Notes: generated by a model from the sequence alone, not told the origin. A stretch of 64,000 nucleotides of DNA from CAKSQF01 sp963628435 (GCA_963628435.1 CAVGEY010000004.1:52562-116561), one strand, 5' to 3'; counted from the stretch's first letter, positions 1 to 9,135 are shown. Numbers and translations: made by a program.

Positions 1-1573
1 CTTTCTTCATTGCGCGGTAATTCGCCGAGCTGTGTCCGAGTCTGTCATGTTCGGTGCTCATTCCGGTGAGTTTCTTCACGTCATCGTTAAGACCGATGCT
101 CACGAGTCTGCCCGGAACATTGTCAATAATATTCACTTTGAATCCGCCGTATGTGCATACCGATTCGGTGTAAAGTATTACCGTGCGTCCGCGTCCGTTT
201 GTATAAGCCTCCATCGGATGGGGAGCCGGTTCCGATTTGCATTTTTTCAGTCCGTACTGCGGCAGGATGTCGCTCTTGATATAATCGGCTTTCGCCTGCT
301 TTATCATATATACGTCTTCGGTGAAGTCGTATTTATAAGGCGAAATCGTTTTCGGAAGAATTTTAATTGTTCTTCCGGAAATATCTTTAACGGGATCACC
401 GTTTTCGAGTACGATCTCGTCGAGGTCGTTGTCGTCAATCTCTACCGGAACGGCCGTTCTGCGTTTCGGAAGCTCTCCGTTTTTGTCGAGTATAACATTA
501 CCCTTGTCATCGGTAAGCGGATTGCCGTTTGCATCGGTTATGATTTCCTCTTTCCATTTGAGGAACGGTTTGCCGTTTTCATCGGTTACCGTCACTCTTT
601 TCGGAGGCATTCCGCCTGTTGCGTTCAGCATTTCGAGTTCGGCGGGATCGAGCAGCGAATAGAACGGGTTGGCAACCATATTCGCCATTGCCATCGGAAC
701 CGAGAACGACGATTTTTCCCAGTTTTTCTGCATGATGTCAAGCTCTTCCTCACGGCTTTCGAGCCCGAATAAGACAAGATTCGATTTTATATCGAGTGCA
801 TCGAACATCAGCTGATTTCCGGGCGAGCAGAAATGGTTATATGCCTCCTCGAGTGCGCCTTCTTTATCGGCGGCGCTTCCGTCGATAATCGAATTGGAAA
901 GTGCAATCATCTCGGCTTCTCTGCCGTAATATTTGTTTACCTCTTCGAGTGCGAAATCGAGCAGTCGGGCCGCACCGTATTCGAGATCATGCTGTGCTCT
1001 GCTTTCGGCCTCTTCGGGAGAGAGATGATAATCATTAAGATAGGTGTTCAATCTGCGCTGTCTGAATGCGGCTTTCGGATCGGGCTGAGGGAGCCTCTCG
1101 ACGAGAGCGGTAACCGCCACAACCTCCTCGTTATGAAGGCGGCGTTTGGTTTCATCGGGCTCTTCTTCGGGGAGCTGTATGAGATTTTCAATCCAGCGTT
1201 TCTGGTTCACGCCCGAATTCGGGCCGTACATCTCGGTCGCGAGTCTTTCGAATTCAACGATTCGCTGCGTCTGCCTGGCAATCGCCTTGAGCATCGCATC
1301 GCGGCATTTTCCGCAATATTCGATACGCTTTCTCATCTCATCGGGATTTGCGAGAACTTTCGGCTGAATGTTCTTCAGATGAGGATTGTTGAGAGTGAGC
1401 TGATTCCACAGTTCTCTCATCATTATTTCGGGATGTTCGGGATTGGGATCGGTTTTGTCCATTTCGGCTTTAACCGTCTCGATGGCCAGATCCATCGGCA
1501 TACCGGGATTGCCGTTTTCGTCATACATTGTAAGATTATGCAGCTGGTCTTTGATTGATTTGTAAAGTCCCAT
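1..1573 (-). CDS. Large hypothetical protein, C-terminus outside window
   Basis: I do not recognise this protein. The frame is open from the ATG at 1573-1571 to the window edge (524 codons seen), so the stop lies to the left. A good ribosome site (AAAGGAG, 8 bases before the ATG) sets the start. The protein begins MGLYKSIKDQLHNL, is charged and mostly helical by eye, and has no signal peptide or membrane segment, so it is probably cytoplasmic. Around residues 320-360 there is a run of short DxNG-type turns (TDENGKP, TDANGNP, DDKGNV, DKNGEL), like beta-hairpin or metal-binding repeats. It is transcribed away from the equally large unknown gene at 1941-5222, and both share a DE/RK-rich helical style, which suggests a functional pair (inference). 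Antisense ORFs exist on the other strand, but they lack ribosome sites and protein-like composition. Confidence 0.75.
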   Translation of the reverse strand, partial: MGLYKSIKDQLHNLTMYDENGNPGMPMDLAIETVKAEMDKTDPNPEHPEIMMRELWNQLTLNNPHLKNIQPKVLANPDEMRKRIEYCGKCRDAMLKAIARQTQRIVEFERLATEMYGPNSGVNQKRWIENLIQLPEEEPDETKRRLHNEEVVAVTALVERLPQPDPKAAFRQRRLNTYLNDYHLSPEEAESRAQHDLEYGAARLLDFALEEVNKYYGREAEMIALSNSIIDGSAADKEGALEEAYNHFCSPGNQLMFDALDIKSNLVLFGLESREEELDIMQKNWEKSSFSVPMAMANMVANPFYSLLDPAELEMLNATGGMPPKRVTVTDENGKPFLKWKEEIITDANGNPLTDDKGNVILDKNGELPKRRTAVPVEIDDNDLDEIVLENGDPVKDISGRTIKILPKTISPYKYDFTEDVYMIKQAKADYIKSDILPQYGLKKCKSEPAPHPMEAYTNGRGRTVILYTESVCTYGGFKVNIIDNVPGRLVSIGLNDDVKKLTGMSTEHDRLGHSSANYRAMKK

Positions 1574-1940
1574 ATATTTTCTCCTTTTTCGGATAACCGT
1601 AAATTGCATCCTGAATATTTCCGCGTTATCGCCGTACAGGCACCGCCGCGTTTTCGTCTTTCATAACCAATACACCGCAGCACCGCATTTTGTCCCGATA
1701 AACTGCGAATTTTTTATTTTTTTCTTTGTCTGCCGCCTCTGTTAACATTTAAGACATTTTTTGAGAGTAAAATTCGATATATAGAGGCAGAAAATCAAAA
1801 AAGCGGACAATCATTTCAAAATTTGAGACAAAAACGCCCGCCGCTGTGTATTGATTATGAAAGCGGCAGACGGCAAATCCAAGCCGAACGACGATGCCGC
1901 GGTTTTTAATTTTGTTTATGCAAAGAGAGGAGACAAACTC
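1574..1940. other. Divergent intergenic region between two unknown large genes
   Basis: This 367-base AT-rich stretch separates the two divergent genes and must hold both promoters. I see no clean -35/-10 pair on either strand. A partial inverted repeat (TCTGCC...CCTCT near 1728-1740 and AGAGGCAGA near 1784-1792) brackets about 45 bases and could be a regulatory stem or operator. An in-frame ATG at 1851 would add 30 residues to the right-hand gene, but it has no ribosome site. Confidence 0.4.
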
Positions 1941-4900
1941 ATGAGCGCATACGTATCATACGCACGTCTTTATTCAAATATCAGAAGCGCAAACCCGAAC
2001 ATGACTCCGCAGGAAATCAGAGCGAAAACCGAACAATATATAAAAGAGTTTCTTGTTCCGTACATGTCACCCGATGATTTTCTCACATTGCTTGAGAAAT
2101 ATCCGAAGGACGGAATCAAAGAGCCGCGCAAATTCCCCCGTTTTACCGAAGAAGAAAGAACGGCACGCAGAGCGAAATCGGAGCTTCTCCGTTCCGCCGT
2201 TCTCGATCACATAGAATTCGATGAAAATCCGAAAACCAGCGGCTGCCTTTTCCTTTCAAATCACGCACGCACCCTGCTCCTGAAAATACCGACCGGCGGC
2301 ACACCCGAAGAAATCGCCGAAATCGAAAATTACAACAGAGAAATTTACAGTTTGTTTGAGTTGAATCGAGACAATACGCCTCGAAACACCGAGCAGCTGC
2401 GCAGTGACTACATAGAGAAAAATCCCGGTGCGACCGTTGAGGATGCCGACCGCGCGATTGCGGAGCGCCGTGCGCAGATAGTACACGAACGCATACACGA
2501 GTTCGACGAAATCATCGGAAAGCTCGATGCGATGACCGACTCAAATCTTTCGCCCGAACAGCTTACCGAAAATTACAGGCAAATTTCGAGAGCATCGATT
2601 GTTTATTCCGAGCTTGCGAACTTTCTCGGCGACTCTCCCGCGCTCTATACTCTTTCGGAAGAGGATCGGAACTGGATTGACGCAAACAGAGAGCTTCAGC
2701 CGACATTTGAAGCGGCGCGCCAAAAGCTCCTCGATACAAAACTCGAAAACAATCCGAACTTTAATCTCAAAGATGTCCGTTTTGACGGACGTGAAGATTA
2801 CAACGTAATTCTTTCGAGAAACGACCAGCGCCTTGTTCTTCGGGTTCCGAAGAATGCAACCGCCGAAGAACGCGCCAGAATCGAAAACTACAACACCGAA
2901 GTTTTCAGACTGTTCGATACTAACAAAAACAACTCTGTGCGCAACACAGAGGAACTGCGTCACGAGTATCTCGCAAAAAATCCCGGTGCTACCGTAGCCG
3001 ACGCAGATCTCGCCATCTCGCGCCGCCGCGCCCGTATTGTATTCGAGCGTGTGCACGAGTTCGACGACATACTCGACAAACTCGACGAATTGACAGACGC
3101 AAATCTTCCCGCGGAAGAACTTGCCGAAAACTACACAACAATCGCAAGAGCCTGCCACATGTACGGCGAACTTATCAACTTCTTCCACGAAGTGCCCGCG
3201 CTCTTTACTCTTTCGAAGCAGGAACGTCAATGGATGACCGAGCACGAAGCATTTCAGTCGGATTTTTCGATTGCGCTCGAAAAGCTCCGTCTTATCGCCA
3301 ACCCCGCATTTGAATATATCGACCTCGATGTTCTCGACAACTACGATACAACCAAAGCATTTAACTCCGAACGCGGAGACGGCACGATTGATGAAGAGTC
3401 GTACGAATACATCTCCGAGGACACCTTGGCGGAGTGGAAAAGCAATAACAGAGCAAAAGACGCGGAAAACTATGATAAATACACTTATACGGTACAGGAC
3501 TGGTTCAGCGATATTCTTTCGGACAGAAGTTTCGCGGACGATAATATTGAGATAAACAAGATTGATAAGCTCGCGAAATCGCTGGGATTTTCGTCAAATG
3601 AGCTTCGCATAGTCGGTGAGGCAAGCGATCTTGCGGGAAATTTCGGCTGGAGCGATTCCAATCTGTCGCACGGAATAACCAACATGACGAGCGGACGCCC
3701 GGCGGCATTCAGCCAGAACGGCCGTGTAATGATGTTCAAACGTGTAAACGGAAGCTATGAGAAGTGCAACCCCGAAGAAATGTTCAACAGCCTTCTTGAC
3801 AGAAAGAAAACAGGTCTCAGACGTCTGATGTCAAAAGCCGATCCGTGGTATCATCCGAGTTCGGACATCTTCAAGGAAATGCGCAAGGCATACGAGGATG
3901 CCGTCGGATACGGCAAGCTGAAAAGCGGTGCATCGCTCAACGATGCGTTCATGAAATACCGTGCGCTTCTTGAGGCAACCGAAGCTTATCTCAGGACAAA
4001 GCCCGAAAACAGCAGCAAAAAATGGGAAAAACGCCACATTGAGATGGGCAAAAGTCTGAAGAAATTCGCCGAAACAAAGTTGAACGAGCTTGAGACCATC
4101 GAAAAGGCAAGACTTACGGCGAAAAAATATGCGGGCAAAACCCCCGAGCAGATTCGGGAAGCCGCCGCCCGTGAGGACAGAATTGCCGAAGATGCCAAAA
4201 AGGCGCAAATCGAGAAAGCCGACATACGCGCTCATGAAGAAAATCCGCTTCAATGGATGCAGAACCGCTTCTCGGACAGATACGCAATCGACGAGATTAC
4301 GAATAAGATTCATGACAATCTCGAATACAGCATTTCGAGTCTCGCGCGCTTGATGAAGATCGATAACTTCTACACCGCAGGACCGCAGGTAACTCACGAA
4401 TTGGCAGCCCATGTTGCGGGAGCCATGATTGCCTCCGAATTTGTTATCAGAGAAAGAGAAATACTCAAATCGGATGTTGCGGGCCCCGTTGAGACTCATT
4501 TCGATGAAAATGACGGAAAAATCTTTATAAATCTCGGCAAAAAGGCAATCACCGCCGTAACCGGAAAAGAATACGACGATATCACGCCCGCCGATTTCGA
4601 AAAATTCGTAAAAACATTCGACCCCGAAAAACTCATGATCGGTATGACCGACAGTGTCTACGGCGAGCTGGGCACATCTGTGCTGGAACAGCAAATCAAA
4701 GGTCAGTATGTGAACACAATAAAGCCGATACGCGGAATTATGCCTGACGATTACGAACAGGCACTTGCCGATTTTACGAACTCGCAGATTGTCGAGCCGA
4801 TAAACGAGCATATCGGACATCACGACAATGCTCCGCTTGACGGAGCCGACGCGCGCAACATTCTGAGGGACTGCGTAATCGCCGGTCTGATACAGACCGA

Positions 4901-5222
4901 ACGCACTGCCGGCGGAGCACTTGCCCCCGGCAAATTCGAAAGCATGCTCGTCGACAATAACGATGCCGCATCGACACTCAAAGGAAGAATAACCGAATCG
5001 GACGATTTCAAAGAGATGATCGAAAAGGTCGCCGATGTCAACGGAAATATTCCCACCGACAAGCTCCTGAAACTTTTCGAACAGAAAGAGCCGCAGAAGC
5101 TCGCGTTCAAAATGATTAAGCAGCTGGCAAATGAAATTCCCGCTCAGAATCATCAGAAAGCCGCCGAAAATCCCGAGCTTCAGCGCGAACAGGCGCAGCC
5201 CGGCCCGGTTATAAACAAATAA
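1941..5222 (+). CDS. Large hypothetical protein with tandem internal duplication
   Basis: I do not recognise this 1093-residue protein. I place the start at ATG 1941, 8 bases after a strong AGAGGAG site; the upstream in-frame ATG at 1851 has none. It has no signal peptide and no membrane segment. Residues ~78-258 and ~259-450 are clear tandem copies: IENYNREIYSLFE / IENYNTEVFRLFD, KNPGATVEDAD / KNPGATVADAD, and ALYTLSEEDRNWI / ALFTLSKQERQWM align in order. The second half (~650-820) is helical and Lys/Glu-rich, possibly coiled coil, and the tail is Gln/Pro-rich. It is divergent from the unknown gene at 1573. A strong hairpin terminator follows. It may be a scaffold or effector-like protein, but nothing in the sequence fixes a function. 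Confidence 0.75.
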   Translation: MSAYVSYARLYSNIRSANPNMTPQEIRAKTEQYIKEFLVPYMSPDDFLTLLEKYPKDGIKEPRKFPRFTEEERTARRAKSELLRSAVLDHIEFDENPKTSGCLFLSNHARTLLLKIPTGGTPEEIAEIENYNREIYSLFELNRDNTPRNTEQLRSDYIEKNPGATVEDADRAIAERRAQIVHERIHEFDEIIGKLDAMTDSNLSPEQLTENYRQISRASIVYSELANFLGDSPALYTLSEEDRNWIDANRELQPTFEAARQKLLDTKLENNPNFNLKDVRFDGREDYNVILSRNDQRLVLRVPKNATAEERARIENYNTEVFRLFDTNKNNSVRNTEELRHEYLAKNPGATVADADLAISRRRARIVFERVHEFDDILDKLDELTDANLPAEELAENYTTIARACHMYGELINFFHEVPALFTLSKQERQWMTEHEAFQSDFSIALEKLRLIANPAFEYIDLDVLDNYDTTKAFNSERGDGTIDEESYEYISEDTLAEWKSNNRAKDAENYDKYTYTVQDWFSDILSDRSFADDNIEINKIDKLAKSLGFSSNELRIVGEASDLAGNFGWSDSNLSHGITNMTSGRPAAFSQNGRVMMFKRVNGSYEKCNPEEMFNSLLDRKKTGLRRLMSKADPWYHPSSDIFKEMRKAYEDAVGYGKLKSGASLNDAFMKYRALLEATEAYLRTKPENSSKKWEKRHIEMGKSLKKFAETKLNELETIEKARLTAKKYAGKTPEQIREAAAREDRIAEDAKKAQIEKADIRAHEENPLQWMQNRFSDRYAIDEITNKIHDNLEYSISSLARLMKIDNFYTAGPQVTHELAAHVAGAMIASEFVIREREILKSDVAGPVETHFDENDGKIFINLGKKAITAVTGKEYDDITPADFEKFVKTFDPEKLMIGMTDSVYGELGTSVLEQQIKGQYVNTIKPIRGIMPDDYEQALADFTNSQIVEPINEHIGHHDNAPLDGADARNILRDCVIAGLIQTERTAGGALAPGKFESMLVDNNDAASTLKGRITESDDFKEMIEKVADVNGNIPTDKLLKLFEQKEPQKLAFKMIKQLANEIPAQNHQKAAENPELQREQAQPGPVINK

Positions 5223-5233
5223 GCAGACAATGC

Positions 5234-5282
5234 AAAAGCTCTCCCCGCCGTACCATTCGGGTAGGTGGGGAGAGCTTTTTCC
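5234..5282 (+). terminator. Rho-independent terminator
   Basis: AAAAGCTCTCCCC (5234-5246) pairs with GGGGAGAGCTTTT (5267-5279), followed by a T run. It lies 12 bases after the stop of the large gene. The arms end in A and T tracts, so it could also stop leftward transcription of mnmA. Confidence 0.85.
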
Positions 5283-5337
5283 GTTTTGCGGCAGACCGCA
5301 AAAATGATTTTCCGATTATCGGTTCGACCGTTCGGTT

Positions 5338-6396
5338 TTACCGTGTTATAGTTCCGCCGCCGAGAACGGTATCGCCGTCATAGAATACCGCCGCCTGACC
5401 GGGTGTAACCGCCCGTTCGGGCGCGTCAAACTCGACTTTTACGGTTTTATCATCGAGAACTGTAAGTTCCGCAGGCTGTTCGGGGCGTCTGTAACGGATT
5501 TTCACCCGACAGCGGATTTTCTTCGACTCCGGAATGCCCGCTATCCAGTTGACATCGGCGACAACGGCGCATTTTTCATACAGGCCGCTGTCTGTACATA
5601 GGGTGATAACCCTGTCATCGGGCGAGATTTTCGCCACATAGAGCGGCTCGTCGGACACGATTCCGAGCCCCTTATGCTGCCCCACGGTATAGTGGGATAT
5701 TCCTTTATGTCTGCCGATTATTCTGCCGTCCTCCGACACGAAATCGCCGGGAAGTTCTTTCACTCCCGAAAGACGTTCGAGCGCCGCCGAATAGTTTTTA
5801 TCGGGTACAAAGCAAATATCCTGACTGTCGTGTTTTGCCGCGTTGACAAACATATTTTCGGAAGCGATTTCTCTCGCCTGTGCCTTTGTCATAGAGCCGA
5901 GCGGGAAAAGTATATGCGCGAGTTTTTCCTGCGTCAGACTGTAAAGCATATAACTCTGATCTTTGGATGGATCTGCCGCCTTTTTCAGGCAGAACATGCC
6001 GTCTTTTTCCTCGATTCTCGCATAGTGACCCGTGACAATCTTTTCGCATCCGAGTTCGGCCGCCTTATCGAGCAATGCGCCGAATTTAAGATATCTGTTG
6101 CAGACAACGCACGGATTCGGAGTTGTCCCCGCACGGTAACATTCGACAAAGTCGCATATTACCTTCTCTTTGAATTTTTCGGTGTAATCGAAAACATAAA
6201 ACGGCATCGACAGCCGCTCGGCGACAGAGCGTGCATCCCTCACATCATCACTCTCCGCATCGTGATTTTCGGATTTGTCATAAAGCCTCATTATGCAGCC
6301 GATGCAGTCATATCCCATATTTTTCGTGAGCAGTGCGGCGACGCTCGAATCGACTCCGCCGCTCATCGCAATCAAAGCCTTTTTTGTCATATCCAC
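5338..6396 (-). CDS. mnmA: tRNA-specific 2-thiouridylase MnmA
   Basis: MnmA puts sulfur on U34 of the Lys, Glu and Gln tRNAs in the cytoplasm, using ATP and persulfide sulfur from a cysteine desulfurase. The 352-residue protein is of normal family length. Residues 12-17 are the PP-loop SGGVDS that binds ATP; C96 (NPCVVC) and C195 (SQDICF) match the catalytic cysteine pair; HYAR (124-127) and the C-terminal beta-barrel are also recognisable. The start is probably the GTG at 6396, 7 bases after AAAGG; an ATG two codons later is the alternative. The gene begins 2 bases after the Rrf2 regulator's stop, so they form one operon. Clostridia often carry iscR, a cysteine desulfurase and mnmA together; the desulfurase is absent here. 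Confidence 0.97.
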   Translation of the reverse strand: MDMTKKALIAMSGGVDSSVAALLTKNMGYDCIGCIMRLYDKSENHDAESDDVRDARSVAERLSMPFYVFDYTEKFKEKVICDFVECYRAGTTPNPCVVCNRYLKFGALLDKAAELGCEKIVTGHYARIEEKDGMFCLKKAADPSKDQSYMLYSLTQEKLAHILFPLGSMTKAQAREIASENMFVNAAKHDSQDICFVPDKNYSAALERLSGVKELPGDFVSEDGRIIGRHKGISHYTVGQHKGLGIVSDEPLYVAKISPDDRVITLCTDSGLYEKCAVVADVNWIAGIPESKKIRCRVKIRYRRPEQPAELTVLDDKTVKVEFDAPERAVTPGQAAVFYDGDTVLGGGTITR

Positions 6397-6398
6397 CG

Positions 6399-6827
6399 TT
6401 AAACCTTTCTGATATCCGCGCCATTTTTACCGGCGAGATCGGCAAGCGTTATCGACGAAAAATAGTCTTTTGTGATTTTGTAATAGTTTTCCCACATCGG
6501 AAGAGTTCTGCATTCGGGCGAGCGCGCGCATACCGCCGCATTCGCCTCAAGGCAGGCGACCGGGGCAAGATTCCCTTCGGCAAGCGAGAGAATTTCCCAG
6601 ATGCTTATCTCTTCCGGCTTTTTCATCAGTTTATAGCCGCCGCGAAGTCCGGGTACGCCCTCGACAAGTCCGCCGTCTTTAAGCGGCGGCATTATGCGCT
6701 CGATATATTTAAGCGATATTCCCTGCCTTTTCGCAACCTCTTTTATCGGAATATAACGGTCTCCGCCGCCATCGGAAGCGAGATCGAGCAGGATTCTGAC
6801 GGCATACCGTCCGCGCGTTGATATCAT
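6399..6827 (-). CDS. Rrf2/IscR-family transcriptional regulator
   Basis: This is a 142-residue winged-helix regulator of the Rrf2 family (IscR, CymR, NsrR), probably sensing Fe-S cluster or cysteine status. The N-terminus MISTRGRYAVRILLDLA and the recognition-helix region ISLKYIERIMPPLKDGGLV are typical. Cysteines C92, C100 and C106 (C-x7-C-x5-C) sit where IscR holds its [2Fe-2S] cluster (IscR C92, C98, C104), so it is probably IscR-like rather than CymR-like (inference). It is the first gene of an operon with mnmA. Its promoter at 6871-6899 is near perfect, and a 13-base palindrome fills part of the spacer, which suggests autorepression. Confidence 0.92.
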   Translation of the reverse strand: MISTRGRYAVRILLDLASDGGGDRYIPIKEVAKRQGISLKYIERIMPPLKDGGLVEGVPGLRGGYKLMKKPEEISIWEILSLAEGNLAPVACLEANAAVCARSPECRTLPMWENYYKITKDYFSSITLADLAGKNGADIRKV

Positions 6828-6870
6828 ACTCTGACCATACCTTTCTCATATCGGTAAAACAACTTTACAT

Positions 6871-6899
6871 ATTATATACCGATCCGGTAGGAAAGTCAA
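6871..6899 (-). promoter_or_regulatory. rrf2-mnmA promoter with palindromic operator
   Basis: On the minus strand TTGACT (6899-6894), a 17-base spacer and TATAAT (6876-6871). The spacer carries the inverted repeat TACCG-ATC-CGGTA (6877-6889), well placed for a dimeric regulator to block RNA polymerase. The gene starts 44 bases downstream. Confidence 0.85.
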
Positions 6900-6929
6900 T
6901 AGAGAAAAGAAATTTTCATCCGTACGAAA

Positions 6930-6960
6930 GAAAACACCGCCGGAATTCGGCGGTGTTTTA
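6930..6960 (-). terminator. Bidirectional hairpin terminator
   Basis: AAAACACCGCC (6931-6941) pairs with GGCGGTGTTTT (6949-6959) around a short loop. It lies 11 bases after the stop of the SGNH hydrolase on the minus strand. Confidence 0.85.
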
Positions 6961-6970
6961 AGCATTAAAA

Positions 6971-7645
6971 TCAGAATGCGCGGTGACTCGGATCGAATCC
7001 GCAGGCATCGAGAAATTCGCGTGCCATAAGCGTTGCTCCCACCTGATTCGGATGCACCCTGTCCCATGCGATGAAAGCCGAGTGGCGGATTTTGCAGTAG
7101 TTCTCATACAGTTTCTGAAAATCGACAAGTCTGCAGCCGTATTCCTTCGCCAGCTCGCGGCATATTTCGGCATAGGTATCCATGCGCGCGCGCATCATAT
7201 CCTCGCTGTTCGGCTCCATGTAGTAAGGCGTCAGGATGAATATTCCCTTTACACTGTCTTTCACCGATTCTATCATTTTGACGAGGTTGTCTCTGTAATC
7301 TTCGGGAGACACCGCGTAATCACCCATCGCGGGCGTATCAAACTGTCTCCAAACGTCGTTAATGCCGATGCATATCGCAACCCACTGCGGATGAAGATTT
7401 ACAACGTCGCGTTCCCATCTTGCGAGCAAATCGCGGCTCGTATTGCCGGAGATGCCCGAATTCGTGACTCTGACACGAATTTCGGGATAATATGCCGCAA
7501 GCATATTATCGACGACGCGGACATAGCTGCGTCCCAGATTATCGGAAAGTCCCTCTCCGACAGGCTGCGCTCTTCCCATATCGGTAACCGAGTCGCCGGC
7601 AAAAACTATGCGGTCCATATCCGAGAAAATAAGTTTTCCGTCCAT
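6971..7645 (-). CDS. SGNH/GDSL-family hydrolase (esterase)
   Basis: This is a 224-residue SGNH-fold hydrolase, with all four signature blocks: GDSV (17-20, nucleophile Ser19), GISGN (64-68, oxyanion Gly and Asn68), GIND (94-97) and WDRVHP (194-199, catalytic Asp195 and His198). Such enzymes remove acyl groups from carbohydrates, lipids or peptidoglycan. No signal peptide is present, so it acts in the cytoplasm, perhaps on imported acetylated sugars or lysophospholipids. The ATG at 7645 follows GGAGAG closely. It sits 62 bases downstream of the FAD oxidoreductase and is probably co-transcribed with it. The substrate cannot be read from the sequence. Confidence 0.92.
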   Translation of the reverse strand: MDGKLIFSDMDRIVFAGDSVTDMGRAQPVGEGLSDNLGRSYVRVVDNMLAAYYPEIRVRVTNSGISGNTSRDLLARWERDVVNLHPQWVAICIGINDVWRQFDTPAMGDYAVSPEDYRDNLVKMIESVKDSVKGIFILTPYYMEPNSEDMMRARMDTYAEICRELAKEYGCRLVDFQKLYENYCKIRHSAFIAWDRVHPNQVGATLMAREFLDACGFDPSHRAF

Positions 7646-7707
7646 TTTAACTCTCCTGCTGTAATATCAAATCCGGGCATTTCGCCGATTTGCGGATTTT
7701 ATCGGGA

Positions 7708-9075
7708 TTATTCTTTTTCGAGTATGCGGCGGGCAACATAAACGCCCGATGCCGATGCGTGTGAGAGTGAGTGCGTGACTCCCGAGCAGTCGCCGATTAC
7801 ATAAAGTCCGGGATATTTCGTTTCGAGATTTTTGTCAAGCACGACTTCCATATTGTAGAATTTGACCTCGACGCCGTAAAGAAGTGTGTCGTCATTTGCC
7901 GTTCCGGGTGCGATTTTATCGAGCGCGTATATCATCTCGATGATTCCGTCGAGTATTCTCTTCGGAATTACGAGGCTGAGGTCGCCCGGTGTTGCCGAGA
8001 GTGTCGGCGTAACGAAGTTTTCGACTATACGCTGAGGCGTTGAACGGCGTCCGCGCACCAAATCACCGAAGCGCTGAACGATAACTCCTCCGCCGAGCAT
8101 ATTGGAAAGGCGGGCGATACTCTCGCCGTATCCGTTGCTGTCTCTGAAAGGCTCGGAAAAGTGCTTGCTGACAAGCAGTGCGAAGTTCGTGTTTTCGGTG
8201 TGAAGTTCGGGATTTTCATAGCTGTGTCCGTTTACGGTGACGATTCCGTTTGTGTTTTCGTTTACGACAACGCCGCGCGGATTCATACAGAATGTGCGGA
8301 CAAGGTCTTCGAATTTTTCGGTACGGTAGACTATCTTGCTCTCGTAAAGCTCATCGGTCAGATGGGCGAATATCTCATACGGCAGTTCGACTCTCACGCC
8401 GATGTCCACTCTGTTCGACTGTGTCGGAATATCGAGTTCCCTCGAGACCTTTTCCATCCATTTACTGCCGCTTCTTCCGACCGAAATTATGCACTTGCGG
8501 CAGCTTATTTTTTCGTCTTTCGTTTCGATTTCATATCCGCCGTCGATGATGCGAATCGATGTTACCGGCGTATTGAACTTGAAATCGACCTTTTCGGAAA
8601 GCATATCGTAGAGATTTTGCAGAACGACATAGTTTATGTCGGTTCCGAGGTGACGTACCTGCGCGTCGAGCAGATGCAGACCGTTTTCAAGGCAGCGGCG
8701 TTTGATTTCGCTGTTCGCGGTCGAATAGAGTTTTGTACCCTCTCCGCCGTATTTCAGGTTGATTTTATCGACGTATTTCATAAGGTCGAGCGCCTCTTCC
8801 TTGCCGATATGCTCGTAAAGAGTGCCGCCGAACTGATTTGTTATATTGTATTTTCCGTCGGAGAATGCTCCCGCGCCGCCGAATCCGCTCATAATGGCAC
8901 AGCTTTTGCATCCTATGCAGGATTTTACCTTTTTCCCGTCAATCGGGCATTTGCGCTTTTCAAGCGGATTTCCCATTTCGACAACCGCAACTTTTAGGGC
9001 GCTGTTATCCTTTGTCAGCTCATAAGCCGAAAATATTCCGCCGGGACCTGCTCCGACAATAACCACATCATACAT
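7708..9075 (-). CDS. FAD-dependent dehydrogenase (COG2509-type)
   Basis: This 455-residue flavoprotein resembles the uncharacterised FAD-dependent dehydrogenases of COG2509. It opens with a Rossmann motif (VIVGAGPGGIFSAYEL, residues ~5-20). A cysteine cluster KSCIGCKSCAIMSGFGGAGAF follows at ~50-70, a hallmark of this group, and the C-terminal FAD motif is LYVIGDCSGVTHSLSHA. It has no signal or membrane segment. I use the ATG at 9075; a TTG one codon earlier also follows the GAGGA site. A consensus promoter lies at 9136-9163. The reaction and substrate are unknown. Confidence 0.9.
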   Translation of the reverse strand: MYDVVIVGAGPGGIFSAYELTKDNSALKVAVVEMGNPLEKRKCPIDGKKVKSCIGCKSCAIMSGFGGAGAFSDGKYNITNQFGGTLYEHIGKEEALDLMKYVDKINLKYGGEGTKLYSTANSEIKRRCLENGLHLLDAQVRHLGTDINYVVLQNLYDMLSEKVDFKFNTPVTSIRIIDGGYEIETKDEKISCRKCIISVGRSGSKWMEKVSRELDIPTQSNRVDIGVRVELPYEIFAHLTDELYESKIVYRTEKFEDLVRTFCMNPRGVVVNENTNGIVTVNGHSYENPELHTENTNFALLVSKHFSEPFRDSNGYGESIARLSNMLGGGVIVQRFGDLVRGRRSTPQRIVENFVTPTLSATPGDLSLVIPKRILDGIIEMIYALDKIAPGTANDDTLLYGVEVKFYNMEVVLDKNLETKYPGLYVIGDCSGVTHSLSHASASGVYVARRILEKE

Positions 9076-9135
9076 CAAAATAATTTTTCCTCGCTTAGTG
9101 TATCATTTGACGCGGCAGATGCCGCATACACGGTT

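Noticed and set aside
3831..5153. 440-residue ORF antisense to the large unknown gene
   Set aside because: It lies opposite a gene with a good ribosome site, internal repeats and protein-like composition; the antisense translation is Phe/Val/Cys-rich and lacks a ribosome site.
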